From Karstenula rhodostoma CBS 690.94 (Eukaryota > Ascomycota > Dothideomycetes > Pleosporales > Didymosphaeriaceae): DNA of 64,000 nt. The translations under genes and the position numbers were made by a program. The DNA lies in contig MU001492.1 of assembly GCA_010093485.1 (NCBI GenBank), positions 832,228 to 896,227 of the forward strand, read 5' to 3'. The notes below the pieces were generated by a model that was not told the DNA's origin, made no database searches, and saw nothing but the letters and a program-made list of their open reading frames with translations. Positions 44,901 through 56,010 of the stretch are shown here, piece by piece; positions within the stretch are counted from its first letter, which is position 1; each line of letters starts with the position of its first letter.

Positions 44901-46262
44901 GCACATTTCGAGGTACGGCCCGTAGATGTGCCTTTCGTCACTTTTGTTCTGCGGGTTGGGCGCAGAAAGCACTTGTTGGACACGTGCGTACTCTTTCTGG
45001 ATGCGCGGCAGAAGAGCGGAATACCATTGCCACATCAGAGCTTGTATGGGTTTGGTCTTGAGCACGCCGTGGATGCCGAGTTCTTGAAGTTTCTCGTCTT
45101 CAATCTTCCACCGATTGATCGCAGCCTCGGTCGCGTCCTGCTCGAGTTGCAGCTGGCGCATGTACGCAAAAGCACGTTCTTTTTCATCCTGCGAGCCCTC
45201 CATCTCGTGAGGGAAAGGGACCCGAGTGGTTTGGTCGAATACAGCAAGCGCGTTCTTGAGCGCGATGAGGCCTTCGCCCTTCTGTGGGACTTCCTTTACA
45301 CTGTGTGCAGGATTGGGGAGGATGCCAGTGTCGATAAGCGCCTGGGTTCCAAGTGGCGTGCTCATCTCAATCGGATGAAGTGTGTCGGCAGACGGCTCCA
45401 GCACAGGCGGTTCCTGGAAGCGGTCCGGCTGAGCACGGATAAGGGCATCCCATTCGTGGTCGTCGAAGTCTTCGGAGTAGTTGATGGCGTCCATGACGTC
45501 GGAGCCGCACCTTGCTTCGGCCATGGCGAGGTACTTGTGCAGCGACCGGTGCCTTTTGCTGCCCTCGAGGAGCGACATGGAGGCACGCAGAAGTGTGACA
45601 AAGGTACCGGCATTGGGCTCGATGGCCTTGCGCACCATGTGTGAGTCGTACCACTCCTCGATAGTGTCCATGGAATACGCCTCTGGGTCCTGTCGGGCCA
45701 GCTCGAACAACGTCTGCAGGTATGCATTGTGCGCCTCGACGACCTCGCTCGCCGTTGTGCTGTACATGATCGTCAGGCGCTGGATGATGGCCGTAGCGCG
45801 GTCCATGCGGCCGACGCGCAGGCAAGCATGCAGGTTTTGGTACAGTTCGATGGGATCGCCGCCGATACCGAACCGAGAGGGTGTGGTGGGAGGGTCCATG
45901 GGTTCGCGCAGGATGAGCGGCGTGGCGGGATCCCAGGACTCCAGCCGTGCCATGCGCGGCGATTGGGCACTGCGCGAGCCCCAGGGCTGTAGGAGGCCGT
46001 CGAAGGCCATTGCCGGCGTGTGTGCGTGCTGGACATCGGCCTGCGTGGCAAGCGAGCGCGTCTCGTGCCGTGGCGACAGCGCGCCATGTCGTGGTCGTCG
46101 TGCATCGTGCGTCGTAGTCGTCGTCGTCGTCGCAGGGCCAACGCTGGCAGCCCATCGCATCTGCGCCGGACAGAGCCAAGGGAGCGTCAGTTGCTCGGCC
46201 AGCTGCGTGGGCGACCGGAAGGCGTCCCTTCGCAGCTTCCGTCGGGCTGCTCGCGCGAGCAT
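41985..46262 (-). CDS. RPO41: mitochondrial DNA-directed RNA polymerase Rpo41
   Basis: Intronless 1,425-residue T7-phage-type RNA polymerase. The first ~40 residues are Arg/Ala-rich with no acids (MLARAARRKLRRDAF), a mitochondrial targeting sequence. A long N-terminal extension with a pentatricopeptide-like region precedes the catalytic C-terminal half. The polymerase motifs are intact: YFPHSVDFRGRAYPIPP, HQDGTCNGLQHYAALGGD (motif A with its metal-binding Asp), KRTVMTNVYGVTFIGA (motif B), FIHSLDATHM and AAVHDSFWTHAADV (motif C, second Asp). The C-terminus DSQYFFS-like (LRESQYFFS) matches the fungal enzyme. It transcribes the mitochondrial genome together with Mtf1. Confidence 0.97.
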   Translation of the reverse strand: MLARAARRKLRRDAFRSPTQLAEQLTLPWLCPAQMRWAASVGPATTTTTTTHDARRPRHGALSPRHETRSLATQADVQHAHTPAMAFDGLLQPWGSRSAQSPRMARLESWDPATPLILREPMDPPTTPSRFGIGGDPIELYQNLHACLRVGRMDRATAIIQRLTIMYSTTASEVVEAHNAYLQTLFELARQDPEAYSMDTIEEWYDSHMVRKAIEPNAGTFVTLLRASMSLLEGSKRHRSLHKYLAMAEARCGSDVMDAINYSEDFDDHEWDALIRAQPDRFQEPPVLEPSADTLHPIEMSTPLGTQALIDTGILPNPAHSVKEVPQKGEGLIALKNALAVFDQTTRVPFPHEMEGSQDEKERAFAYMRQLQLEQDATEAAINRWKIEDEKLQELGIHGVLKTKPIQALMWQWYSALLPRIQKEYARVQQVLSAPNPQNKSDERHIYGPYLEMCKPEKMAAITVSRMIQGVAVGRSDHTNDLKISQLSGLLAEDIRNQAISDAKEKLVSARKKQRKQARRAMLDSLSLQPQGAKPEEKPTTKTTDFPLDSFLRSEMPTAIKTRIGALLIEHFLQAAMVTVTVEDPKSGKTLTNTQAAFHHHVGFANGKRTGWIAPHQEIVNKLMQEPTHSVQSVQLPMVFEPKPWTAFDEGGYYTTSQAVVRLKNHDQSQRAYAHSAIENGDMEKMLTGLDVLSKVPWQINKDVFEVMVQAWNSGEGIGAMVGEKAGPTLPEEPPQDASASQKTAWRRAIADYENTRAGLHSQRCYQNFQLETARAFVKEKKLYFPHSVDFRGRAYPIPPVLNHMGSDFARCLLRFANGKELGTVGLQWLKVHLANLYGFDKASLYEREQFAMDNLYEIYDSATNPLNGRRWWTKAEDPWQCLACCIELKNALESPDPTRFVSRLPVHQDGTCNGLQHYAALGGDTAGASQVNLEPSDRPQDIYTGVADLVRSMVADDAAKGHRLATMLKDKISRKVVKRTVMTNVYGVTFIGAKNQVEDELRSFFQREDETTEIWLAASYIAGKIFLALGKIFNGAQEIQYWLGECGERISTSVSADQIRRLRDHLDGNKKAYETKYKNPKSVSKSLEKKLVKDMEAFKTPIIWTTPLKMPVVQPYRKMATHVVKTKLQEIVVSRSQGNAAIDKRKQLQAFPPNFIHSLDATHMILSALKCNEMGIDFAAVHDSFWTHAADVPNLNIILRDAFVRMHSEDIMGRLAAEFAARYSGSMHKALLKPASDAAKKILVWRAAQCGDGEDGRLARKTHREAPFDELALEAQRQDLLNSEDPEKREQGLKMVTPTSIWLANQDSSAIASYRLARMGESKNTAGPKLDEVKEMLLTAEASHVTEELEASGALANDVFEADLIAAEEEMEDEGALSKQEKRKAKTGGASQTVAVWLPLTFPPVPKKGDWDVSRLRESQYFFS

Positions 46263-46751
46263 TTTGCAAGTGAAACGAGTATTAAAAGTATTACGGGAAG
46301 CAACAACGAGAAGAAGAACGCTCGACTAGGCAGAGAAGGAAGGAATGGGCCTGTAATGAGCGCAGGGACGATGGGCAGCTCCGAACGAGGCAGCTGTTGG
46401 AATTGAAGGGCGCATGGAGATGGCGAAACCCCTTCTACTACATAAGAATTTCGCTGGACCGTGCATCAGGGCCGGCGCGTCGGCACGGGAGGCTAGGCAA
46501 GGCAGCACGTGATGTTCTACGGTCTATTAAATGCCAAACGCTGCAAAATGGCCGGCCAAGGCCTAAAACGCCGATGGAATGCCCGTAATCCTGCTCTATC
46601 TTTCTAACAAATCATACTGCACGTCACATCACATCCCGCCATGCCCCTCGCGGTACCTAGGTAGCCCAAATGCAGACAGAGCAGACCATCCACAAGAGTG
46701 CCGCGCACCAAAGCTTCAAGCTTCTTGCAGACTGCTCGCACGGCTGCATGA
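46263..46751. other. intergenic between two minus-strand genes
   Basis: About 490 bp with the presumed RPO41 promoter and the 3' end of the next gene. I see nothing else. Confidence 0.4.
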
Positions 46752-48992
46752 CTACAGACTAGAAGTCGTGGGAGGCATAGGCGTCGCACTGACACTGCTT
46801 CCCGTCGTCGTCATCGTGGCAACCATCTCAGCACTCGTTAGCGCGCTCTCCCACACGTCGCGGTATTCGTCGTCAATGTCTGCGTCGAACGTCTCTATGT
46901 CGTTCTCCCAGTCGTCATCTTCCTCATCTCCAAAGCAAAACAAATCGCGAGCACTTCCCGCTGCAATCTTCCGGTGTTTACCCGCCGGTATCGTGCAGCC
47001 ACCAATGACCTTACGGTACTCAGCAGCGTAAGTATCTGCGACAGACGAGATGTTGGAATGGGACAACAAGTCGCCGCGATGGAGGAGGTACGGAAGGTGG
47101 GGTATCTCGGGAAGATCACCCTCGAAAGGTAGGATGAGGTGCAGCGGGCGTGAATGGGAAACTACTTTGGTCTCCAACAATCTGGGTGTCGGTGCAGCTA
47201 TGTCGCCACGGAGAAATGGTTCGTTCGTCTGTATCGGCGGAGCAATCGCATCGTCTCCATGACTCGCTTTTGGCGGTGCGAACTCTTCGGGGATATGGTA
47301 CAGCTCATTGTGGACAGTGACCAGAGCTTCGTCGGAGGTGGCTCCGGGGTAGAACACGGAATAGCCACGGGCGCGCATGAACTCGAGTGTGTACTCCATC
47401 CAGGCTGGGAGGGTCTCTGATACAAGCTTGTTTCGCTGTGGCGCTTTCGACTGCTTTGCCACGCGGTTGCTGAGGAACGAGTGTAGCTCTGCCCACTTGT
47501 CGCCAAAGTACAGTGTCGCATGACTATTGGGAGCTTGCCAAAGGAACGGCACACTTTTTGTGTCCGCAAAAAGCTCCGAGTATCGCGGGGAATGCATCTC
47601 GGTGGGCTTGGGTGGGCTGAGTTTCGTTTCCCCGTTCAGTAGAACAGAAGGAAGCTCCAGTGTCACGCCCATAACGCCCGTGGCGTCGTCTTCGGCGTAC
47701 GTGGAGTGTCTGTACTCTAGCAAAGTGAAAATAAGATACTGGTAATATTGCGGCGAAAGTTCAGCCTGCGGGGAAAGCAGCAAGAGGTGCGAGTTTTTGG
47801 AGCTAGGGTAGAAGAGCTCAAGGAAACGGACGGCAGATGCCTCCTGTGTCGCGCGCTGACTTCCAATTCTGCGTCTGGTTGTTAGGCGACTCTGATGGCC
47901 CGAAGGCGGCCATTTGAAATCGTCCAAGAACTGTTCCACAGTGCCATCAAGTTCCGCAGGCAGTTCGAGTGTTATATGAGGCAGGCTCAGACCACTGTAG
48001 TCGGCAGCTCGGATCGACTTGAGAAGACGAGCAACGCTCGCAGATTCTGGCGGCACCTGGATGAGTATGTCGACAGTAGGCAGGTTCCAACTCCGCAAGG
48101 ACCCGGCGTCGAGCCGAGTTATCCACATCATGTTGTCCAATCTATCTCTGGGTATCTCGATAAGGGGCATGTGCAACGCCTCTGTCTTGGCGCGTACGCC
48201 TCTTACGAAGAAGCCGTCCTCGGACAGAGCATCATCTATTATAGCGGCCTGCGGGTGTAGGAACGTGTTGATGTGGGTCATGGCGGCCATGACACTGAGC
48301 TCGGCTCGGTCGTCTGAGCTGTATTCGGTCCAGTCTGGGCGCGCATCGTGCCAGATGGCAGGGCATCTGATCTGGTCTATGCCATTGATCTCCAATATCT
48401 GGGCCACGTCAATGTCCTCCCTGCCCATGAAGGCCGCATGCACATAGCTTCTGCTCCAACGCGCCATCTCACATATCATAGGGAGCATCGTGGACGCACT
48501 GTGCAGGCTGGATATGGGGAAGACGACGTTGCGGTTGACGGCGCGGTAGCCGTACGTGTGGGAGGCAGCATGCAGCGAGGCAGCGAGGCGGTAGAACTTG
48601 AACTGGCCGTCGAAGGTGTGCGGCGCGGGCTCACCCGCCCTGGGCGCTCTGTATCCTGGCGGCGGCCCCGTGGGTTCTTCGTTGGTTGGTTGCTCGTGGC
48701 CGTAGCTAAAGCGGCCGGGCGGCGCACCGGCGTATTCGGCCGTGGTGATCTGGTCGGTCCAGCCGCCCAAGGAGGGCATGTGCTTGACCAGGGCGTAGAG
48801 CAGACACAGGCCGACGACGGCCAGCAGGACGCGCCGGCGTCGCCAGCGCAGCGGCGTGCTCCTCGGCGTCCATTTCGGCATGCGCGCGGCGCCCGGCTTG
48901 TGGTCGTCGTCCTTCTTGCCCAGCTCTTCGTCGCCGGGCATCGATCGCAGCATGTTCCCCCGAATCAGGCCTTCCTGTAGAATCCCAGGCAT
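46752..48992 (-). CDS. type II membrane protein, glycosyltransferase-like (fungal)
   Basis: Intronless 746-residue ORF. The basic N-terminus (RWRRRRV) before a single hydrophobic helix (about 54-69, RVLLAVVGLCLLYALV), with no cleavage motif, marks a type II Golgi/ER anchor with a large luminal domain. That domain has HTFDGQFKFYRLAASLHAAS, VNRNVVFPISSLHSASTMLP, WITRLDAGSLRSWNLPTVDI and LTLELP-type segments found in a widespread fungal family often called 'glycosyltransferase 2'. A VRFLELFYPSSKNSHLLLLSPQ block with a late Asp-containing turn is typical. The substrate is unknown, and the catalytic assignment rests on family annotation, not on a clear DxD here. Confidence 0.7.
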   Translation of the reverse strand: MPGILQEGLIRGNMLRSMPGDEELGKKDDDHKPGAARMPKWTPRSTPLRWRRRRVLLAVVGLCLLYALVKHMPSLGGWTDQITTAEYAGAPPGRFSYGHEQPTNEEPTGPPPGYRAPRAGEPAPHTFDGQFKFYRLAASLHAASHTYGYRAVNRNVVFPISSLHSASTMLPMICEMARWSRSYVHAAFMGREDIDVAQILEINGIDQIRCPAIWHDARPDWTEYSSDDRAELSVMAAMTHINTFLHPQAAIIDDALSEDGFFVRGVRAKTEALHMPLIEIPRDRLDNMMWITRLDAGSLRSWNLPTVDILIQVPPESASVARLLKSIRAADYSGLSLPHITLELPAELDGTVEQFLDDFKWPPSGHQSRLTTRRRIGSQRATQEASAVRFLELFYPSSKNSHLLLLSPQAELSPQYYQYLIFTLLEYRHSTYAEDDATGVMGVTLELPSVLLNGETKLSPPKPTEMHSPRYSELFADTKSVPFLWQAPNSHATLYFGDKWAELHSFLSNRVAKQSKAPQRNKLVSETLPAWMEYTLEFMRARGYSVFYPGATSDEALVTVHNELYHIPEEFAPPKASHGDDAIAPPIQTNEPFLRGDIAAPTPRLLETKVVSHSRPLHLILPFEGDLPEIPHLPYLLHRGDLLSHSNISSVADTYAAEYRKVIGGCTIPAGKHRKIAAGSARDLFCFGDEEDDDWENDIETFDADIDDEYRDVWESALTSAEMVATMTTTGSSVSATPMPPTTSSL

Positions 48993-49411
48993 ACGCGCAG
49001 TTCACACCATGGCGCTATATGCATCCGTCCACTGTCGACGCAAGGAAGCCTGCAGGCACACGGAGAGCCGATGAAGAGCGCGCAGGCGGCAAGGCAAGGC
49101 AAGGCGGGGGAGGAGCTGGCGGTGCAGGCAGGCAGGCAGGCAGGCGAGGGAGAGGAGGAGAGGAGAGACGCGCGCAATCCACTCGAGCTCCGGACCGGTG
49201 TGCTCCTGCGACTTGAGGACATGTTTCCCAGCGCCTGCCAGCTAACGCCATGCGGGCTAGTCTGCCATCCTCCGTCCGACTCCGTCACACTGCACTTCAC
49301 CCACACACAGGAGGCGTCTTCAACAAGACATGTTGCACCAAACATACACAGCGGCGTTTTGGCTTCCACCGGCTTCGTGTTCCGAGTCAAAACTGCAAAA
49401 CCACCCAATAG
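48993..49411. other. intergenic, purine/Gly-rich
   Basis: About 420 bp between the membrane protein and the P450. It includes a short run of GGCAGGCA tetramers near 49125-49145. Nothing else is seen. Confidence 0.4.
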
Positions 49412-51151
49412 CTACGCCGTCCCTGCCAGCCGCCCGTCAGCCTCCTCCAGGCTCCTCCTCAGCGCTGTCTCGTTGCGCGGCTTGAAAATAACCTCGTAGT
49501 GCCTGCACATCGTCACCAAGCTGCACGGGTCTGCGCTTCCCCTCACGGGATGCGTATCAACCTGAGTGACGGGCAAAATCTCAAAGCTGTTCAGCATCCG
49601 CATGAACGTCAAATACAGCTCCCGATTGGCGAGCAGCGATCCCGCACACATCCTGTACCCAAGGCCATAGGTAAAAAGCGGTGCGTCGGGCTGTTCAAGC
49701 CAACGCTCGGGTCGGAACACCTCAGGGTCGTGCCACACTTTGGGATCTGCGCGGCATCATCAGTTCATGCTTACTTCCACGTTGCGACAGCGCTCAGCTT
49801 ACCCATGTTGCATGCCCATGCGTTCAGGTAGACCGTGCTACCAGCCGGAATCAGTTTCCCTTCATACACGACGTCCTTCACTGTGGCTCGGGGAAGCGCC
49901 AACCTAAGAACGCAGTAGTAACGCAAACACTCCCTCACCAAAGCCGCAACGTATTCGCACTTTTGGTCGTCGTATGCATCGCACAGGGGCTCTTCGTGCG
50001 AGTAGAACTTGCCAATCTCCTCAACTGCCTTCCTCTGGATGTCTGGTCGCTGAGCAAGCAATGCAACAGTCCACTGCACCAGCGTGGTAATGGTGTCGAG
50101 TCCTCCTGAGAGCATCGTCAAGCTAATCGATGTCAGTTCCTCCTTGTTCAATCCAGCACTCTTGTCCTGTATTATGTTCGCTTGGATGCAAGGCTTGTGA
50201 GTACCCTTCTCCATACGATCATCCAAGTCCTTGTTCAATTTGGTCAAATATACATCTCGCCTCCTCCGCATGTCGCGTGCCGTCACGGATCCAGCGCTGA
50301 ACGGGTTCAGTCTGAGCAGCGGAATGTAATCCTGGATATTACCGGTCGTGCTTCTGAACAGTGAGATCGCCTCTTCTACTTCGGTGATCTCGTGGAACAT
50401 AGGGTCATCGCGGCTTTCCATTCGCGTGCCCCAGTTTAGTGTCAGCGACAGAGAGAGTGAAAGGCGCTGTATCATAGGCATAGGGTCTACGCCAACCACG
50501 CCAGCTTTGCCGTTCACAAAACCTTCTTTGACGAAGTCCTTGGTCTCGACATCGATGTGACCGATGTACGTCGCAATTGACGGCTTATTAAGAGCGGATG
50601 CAGCGCCCTTACGTCTCCTCTTCAAGGAGTCATTGAATGGCGAAGTTCCGATCGTCGTTCCGGCAGTGTTTGACAGCACCTATTCTCGTGAGCCAGAAGT
50701 CCCCTTGACCTCCGTCTTGTCGCATTTGACATACCTTGTGGAATGTCCAAAACACAGGCCTTGAGCTCAATGCCTGGCTATTTTGCCCAAATATCTTCCT
50801 TGCAGAGTCTGCACTGTTTACCACTATGACGGGTATATTGCCCAGCTGTATTTGGTATACATCCCCGAAGATCTTGCTCCATTCGCGGTACTTTTCGGCA
50901 GCATTGTACTTGATGTCCGGGATGTTGCCAACAAGCGGCCAGTTCGTCGGTCCAGCAAAACCTTTCACCCGAAGAGAACGGCGTATGAATTCGTTGATTA
51001 CAACATACGTAACAGGGATACTAATGAGGGTAATAAGAACGGAACGAAGCGTATGTTCGAGTAACTGATCCGACAGCAGCGGCAGGACTGCCGAGATCAT
51101 TATGTCGAATTCCCTCACAACACCTGACAATCTCTTTCCAAGCAAAATCAA
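49412..51151 (-). CDS. cytochrome P450, CYP504-like (phenylacetate hydroxylase type)
   Basis: Three exons (50735-51151, 49803-50679, 49412-49746) with introns of 55 and 56 nt encode 542 residues; ATG 51100 would remove 17 N-terminal residues. An N-terminal membrane anchor (about 35-55) is followed by PLVGNIPDI. The I-helix has the oxygen-activation motif LSGGLDTITT, then ExxR as ECLR and FRPERW. The haem-binding loop FTYGLGYRMCAG holds the axial Cys. This loop and the C-terminal DTHPVRGSADPCSLVTMCRHYEV resemble CYP504 phenylacetate 2-hydroxylases, which start phenylacetate breakdown towards homogentisate. No other gene of that pathway is in the window. The general P450 call is sure; the subfamily is moderate. 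Confidence 0.88.
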
Positions 51152-52929
51152 TATTTAAAACTTAGGAAACGTACGGTGCGTTACGTTTCCGAACAAGGAG
51201 TTCGTCTCCTTTGTGGCGCCGTACTTTAAGGGGAAAGAAAACGATGCGTTTGGAAGTGCCCAAACTTCACATGCAGTGAGGACGACGAACTGAATCTCTA
51301 CACGGTTCTCCGGCAGCTATCTATACTCAAAGCGATGTCTCCACACAACCGCCGGTACTGTGGGATCGGCATGCGGGGAAAGGGGTGGAAACGCTCGTCG
51401 CGGAATGTGCGGAAAGGTTCCGTGCTGCGGGTCAAAGATCTCGCAGTGCTGCATAGACGAGCTTTGAACCCGTTGGTAGCTTGTTTAACCCCATGAAATA
51501 ACGCCGTAACTGGCTAGTAATGGTTCCTCGCGGTCTTAGAACTGGAGACATGGGCAGTAGCTTGGTGGGTCCACGTGGTCGTTGTGAAGGTACGGCAATG
51601 CGCCGTCTGCACGGAAGGTCGGTACTGTGCTGACACTGTCGCAACGAAAACTGATATATTGAGATGGCGCTCCCTCAGGGCACGGTTGTGATCATCGATG
51701 CATTAGCTGGCCGAGTACGGATCAGAAGTTAATACGGAAGGCGGCATTGCGTCTGTTCATCGCGCAGTTCTCTCTGTCCAACCAATCGAATCTATGTACC
51801 AATATTCGAAGTGTCTTAACTTCCTACGGTTCCGTTACTATCTCAAATCATGCCTAACTCCAACTTACCAGAATATACATTCGTTACAAGAACATCCTAA
51901 GATGTGATGGTCACAGTTAACACGCCGCGAATGGTCGCTTTCTCTCTATAGGTATAGTGGAAAGAAAGTCTGGCGCTGTCTCTGGGAAGAGAGGATTTTC
52001 TGCCTCCGTGTGGCCTCCGTGTGTTGTACTAGCCCGTGGGTCAATCAGAGCGTCTGCACATGTGGCCAGCGGCCTTGTGGCTTTAGCACGTGAGCTTTTC
52101 TACCCACAATACCGCATGACAGCCCAAACATCCAGTGCAATATGCTTAGGCCATGCCTAGATGATCGATATTGAATGTTCCTTGACGACATGCTCGGCGG
52201 GCACATGATTTGGATCTGGTATAGTTGGATATCGTACAATATTTGACTGAGCAGTTCCCACATCTAACTGTGTTGTCTCATTCAGGACACGTTGGGATAT
52301 AGGATGAGTGGGGTGTGCATCTTTGCTGGTACGCCATGAACGGGGTTCATGTAAAAAACAACATTTCGGAATTGAAAAAGAAGTTAACGTGGCCAGATGT
52401 GATTCGTATTTCCACTCGGCTTACTGCTTTTGGAGAGTGCAATGAGCTTTACGCCTGCTTTCTCTTTTCAGCTTCACCTAGCGGAAGGATTGGCCGTTAG
52501 GAAGCAAGTATCGGCCAGCGTTATACCCTTCAGACCATTGAACCATTTTGGTCCAAGGGCGGTGATGAAGCGCAACCGTTCCGCAGAGCCTCTTTACAAG
52601 CGACCCTTCAATCGCGGTCCTTCCATACGCTTCAAACAACGCAACAAGCCAAGTCACAGGCCCTGGACAATGCAATCGCCTAGCGGAACCAGCGACTAGC
52701 AACGTGAATTGGGGAGTATGCGGCTAAAGTTTGTTCGCGGTGTCATAAATGCGCCTTGCAGCGCTGTGCACTCTCATGCACCCACTTCGCCCCTTCAAGC
52801 ACACAATCGGAAGTCTTGAATTCATCTCCACACAATCCAGGACACGGTCTCTACTCTTCTGTATTTTCAGTCATCACACCAGGATTTGCGGTACTATAAT
52901 TCCCTTGAGAGCACCATATCAGCACCTGC
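51152..52929. other. intergenic, nothing supported
   Basis: About 1.8 kb between the P450 promoter and the next plus-strand gene. Short ORFs (for example 51957-52160, 52430-52699) have no protein features. I see no repeat or RNA gene. Confidence 0.4.
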
Positions 52930-54752
52930 ATGTCGACGGCGGAGCAGCCTTCCGTTACAGGCAGCAGAGGGGACGAAGAAACACAGAATCAGTTCTGCAA
53001 GGATCCATCGTTTATCAAAGATTTCCTTGAAGCACGTTCTCAAGATTACTCCAGTGGATATCAACACCCCGAAGATAACTTCGACATTAACGAGTTTTGC
53101 CACGCAAATGATGATTGGGAGGCACATGCAAACAGTCCCGATCGCATAAGCTACGCCGTTCCGCATCCTGGTATCAGCCTAGAAAGAAGCATTTCGCAGG
53201 CACCCCGACAACCTTTCCTGGAAGACGAAGTCTTTTCACGTGGCCTCGAGAATAACGATGAAGTATCTAGCTTGAGCTATAGGGAACAAGCGCGTGTGGC
53301 TCGACTTCCATATAAACCCCAGCCTTTGGCTCATTCTGATGGGCTTGAACGTTCTTCGCATATGCATAGCACTCCATATTATACGAAGGATATGCCACAA
53401 GCTGGGAAATCTTCAAGCACTAAGTATGGACCATACAAAGCAAGATTTGACTCCTCTGAGAGCGCAAGCAAGCATCGCAAAGAAGCGACACGGTTTGACA
53501 GGAAGCCTTATCGTCCCCCGGATACCGATTACACGATTGCTGAAGTTGAGCGAGACCGCCTTTACCATGTCAAGCGAGTCTACAACGCCATGACTTGTGG
53601 CGATGCGGCGAGAGACAACAAAGGTTCCATTGCCATGAAAAGATGGGTGCATGGAGCCTATTACGACTCCGGTTTGGTCGAAGCATATGCACATAAGGTT
53701 CTTGATTGTCTTCTGCTACAGGCAAAAGAAGGATTTCGAGGCTGGGTAGGTGTCTCCCCCGTAGACGTTGATTTGAAAGAAGAACAGAGCTAACGTGGCA
53801 ACACTAGGTTCATAATGACTATGTTGCAGATGACCGCAAGGGCGATGACGAGGACCGAGACCTAACCTGCGAAGAACGATTGGAGAACATTGTCCGAGCT
53901 CTCCAAGAGGAAAAGACAATTTGTGAAGACGTCATGAACTCCGCTTGTCAGATCCGTATGTTTGTCAATGCTCCGAAGGCATACGCAAACCGGAAATACC
54001 AAAACCGTGTTGGAAACAGCAAAAGAGGCCGAACGAAAGACTCTGATGCATGCAACGTACCTTCCAAGGTCCGTAAACTGAACGCGAGGCCGGCCACAAG
54101 AACTCGTCGTAGCGGATCAGACAGGATCGTTGAAATGAACCCACACGTCGGACTTGAAAGTCAGCCACGCAAAATGTCCCCGTTTCAACGAGCTCAGGCC
54201 CGTTTCTCAACACCATCTGCGTTCGCCAGCAGTCCCGACATATACGGATCTCGGAGGCTTGCCTCTTCGCAAGAGTTCCCATCAATACAAAGTCGTATAC
54301 ATGCCTTGTCGCCTCCACTAACGGGCTCACCATATGCTACACGCATATCAACAGTGCCGCCGCAACAACACACGCCAGTTATGTCACCTCCGGCCTTGTC
54401 ATATGGGAATCACTCTGCGCCCGCCAGCCCAGACGATAGGCAGCTTATACACGATCCCAAAAGCGATCAATGGCCGGCAATACAGCAGCATGGAAACATT
54501 TGTTACCGCAATGATGAGCCCCTCTTCGACGGATCCTGGAGCTCGCCCGATGGACGGCAGGGTCAAGCATGCACTGGTATGAGTGCGAACCTTTTTGTGC
54601 AGCATCCAGAAATTGCCGACATGGCCGTGAGTCCCGGAGGGCAACCCAGCGCACGATATGACTGCCAGAACTTTTCGCAGTACTGGGAGACCCAACAAGG
54701 TGTCCAGCAGTTTCAGTACCCAAGGACATCGGATACACGCGACCAGTTGTGA
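52930..54752 (+). CDS. hypothetical protein, possibly nuclear regulator
   Basis: Two exons (52930-53745 and 53808-54752) with a 62-nt intron (GTAGGT...GCTAAC...CTAG) give 586 residues. The middle carries the best conserved-looking block, VKRVYNAMTCGDAARDN, MKRWVHGAYYDSGLVEAYAH and LLLQAKEGFRGWVHNDY. An acidic segment (DDRKGDDEDRDLTCEERLE) and a helix ending in FVNAPKAYANRKYQNR follow. The two flanks are polar, Ser/Pro-rich and probably disordered, and a basic run (RGRTKDSDACNVPSKVRKL) could be a nuclear signal. The central block resembles a domain seen in many Pleosporales proteins of unknown role. I do not recognise a named family, and no enzyme motif is visible. Confidence 0.75.
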
Positions 54753-56010
54753 GCACCAGTAGTATCGCGTGTCATCTTCTATTTGTATTCGCTGGTCGTA
54801 TCTACGTTTGGTTGTCGTGTCGGAGGATCAACAGCGGCTTGTAGTGCTTTCTACTCCCAATTGTCTCCAATCCCCTTCATCCTTGTCTTTTTCCTTCCCT
54901 GCCTTTATGATACCCCCATCGTCTCCTTTTTCCTTGCTCGACTTGCACTGTCAATTTGATTTCGAGATAGCTTTCTTTTTCGTTGCCCATCACGGAAGTG
55001 TGGCAGCGATATTGGCGTCCGTAGGACAATGGTACGTTCTGGATGGTAACTGGACGTATAATACCGTTTCGATTGGTGTTGTGTCGTAAAGCAGCGTGGA
55101 TGTGATAGAAGAACGAAGCCTTTTCAAAGGCATGTCGTAATCCGGAGAGTGGTTTGTATTGTCCTCGTTATTATTAGAATAACTACTGTATCTTGAAAAC
55201 CCTCTTGAGCATGACCTGAGTTGAACTAGTTTATACTTGCGCATCTGTGATCCTATATATGCACATTCCGCAGAAGAGCTCGCTACGTGTCGTGTCGACT
55301 GTTGATGCTCATTTTATCAGGCAAATGTGCCACTACGACTTGCATCGCATCTTTATCCCCTTTGATATTGCACCGATTCACGAACCAAAGCTTCCTTAGC
55401 AAGATGGCTGACTCCAACAACCGACTTGCTCACCATAGCCTACGCCTATTTACTGTAGGAAAATTCCAAAAAAGAACACAATAAGAAGGGAAGTCAGTGT
55501 AGCTACTAGTTATGGCGGTCACGATCCAACTCCGACGCGAATCCGAGCGCACCGAATAAATTATCCGCTACTAGAACGTGCTTAGCAAGTTCGAAGTCAA
55601 TCTCAGATGTGTTTAGGCCCGCTTGATAACGGTCGTGGATTTGAGCGACCAGATAGCGAGAGCTTAAGGCGGGAAACCGTTCGGCACCTGATGGTCCGTG
55701 AGGGTGATCTATAATCGAACGAAGACGCTGAAGACACTGACATGTTTCGACAGAGCCTTCGGTATATGGTCCAAGAAGGAAAGGTTACCCGTAGTGGTCC
55801 AACCACGGCAGTAATAGCTGGGCTGAAGAACCTCCCGCTGACGTCGATATTCCCCATGTGAATTCCTATTCCCTATTCCGGTTCAGGACTCGACGTCGTC
55901 ATTGCTTGTACCCTGTGTGAGGGCATCATAAGAACCGTGGAGGTCAAGAATCTCAGGGTGTTGCCTAGTTCCATGCCGTCTAGCCCGGAACTCCGCGTAT
56001 TGATCTCGTG
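54753..56010. other. intergenic, nothing supported
   Basis: About 1.26 kb with normal base composition, lying between the hypothetical gene and a broken gene next to the AT block. No clear coding frame or repeat. Confidence 0.4.

Noticed and set aside
45367..46329. Long ORFs in other frames and on the opposite strand of the RPO41 5' part
   Set aside because: GC-rich shadow frames of a clearly coding region.
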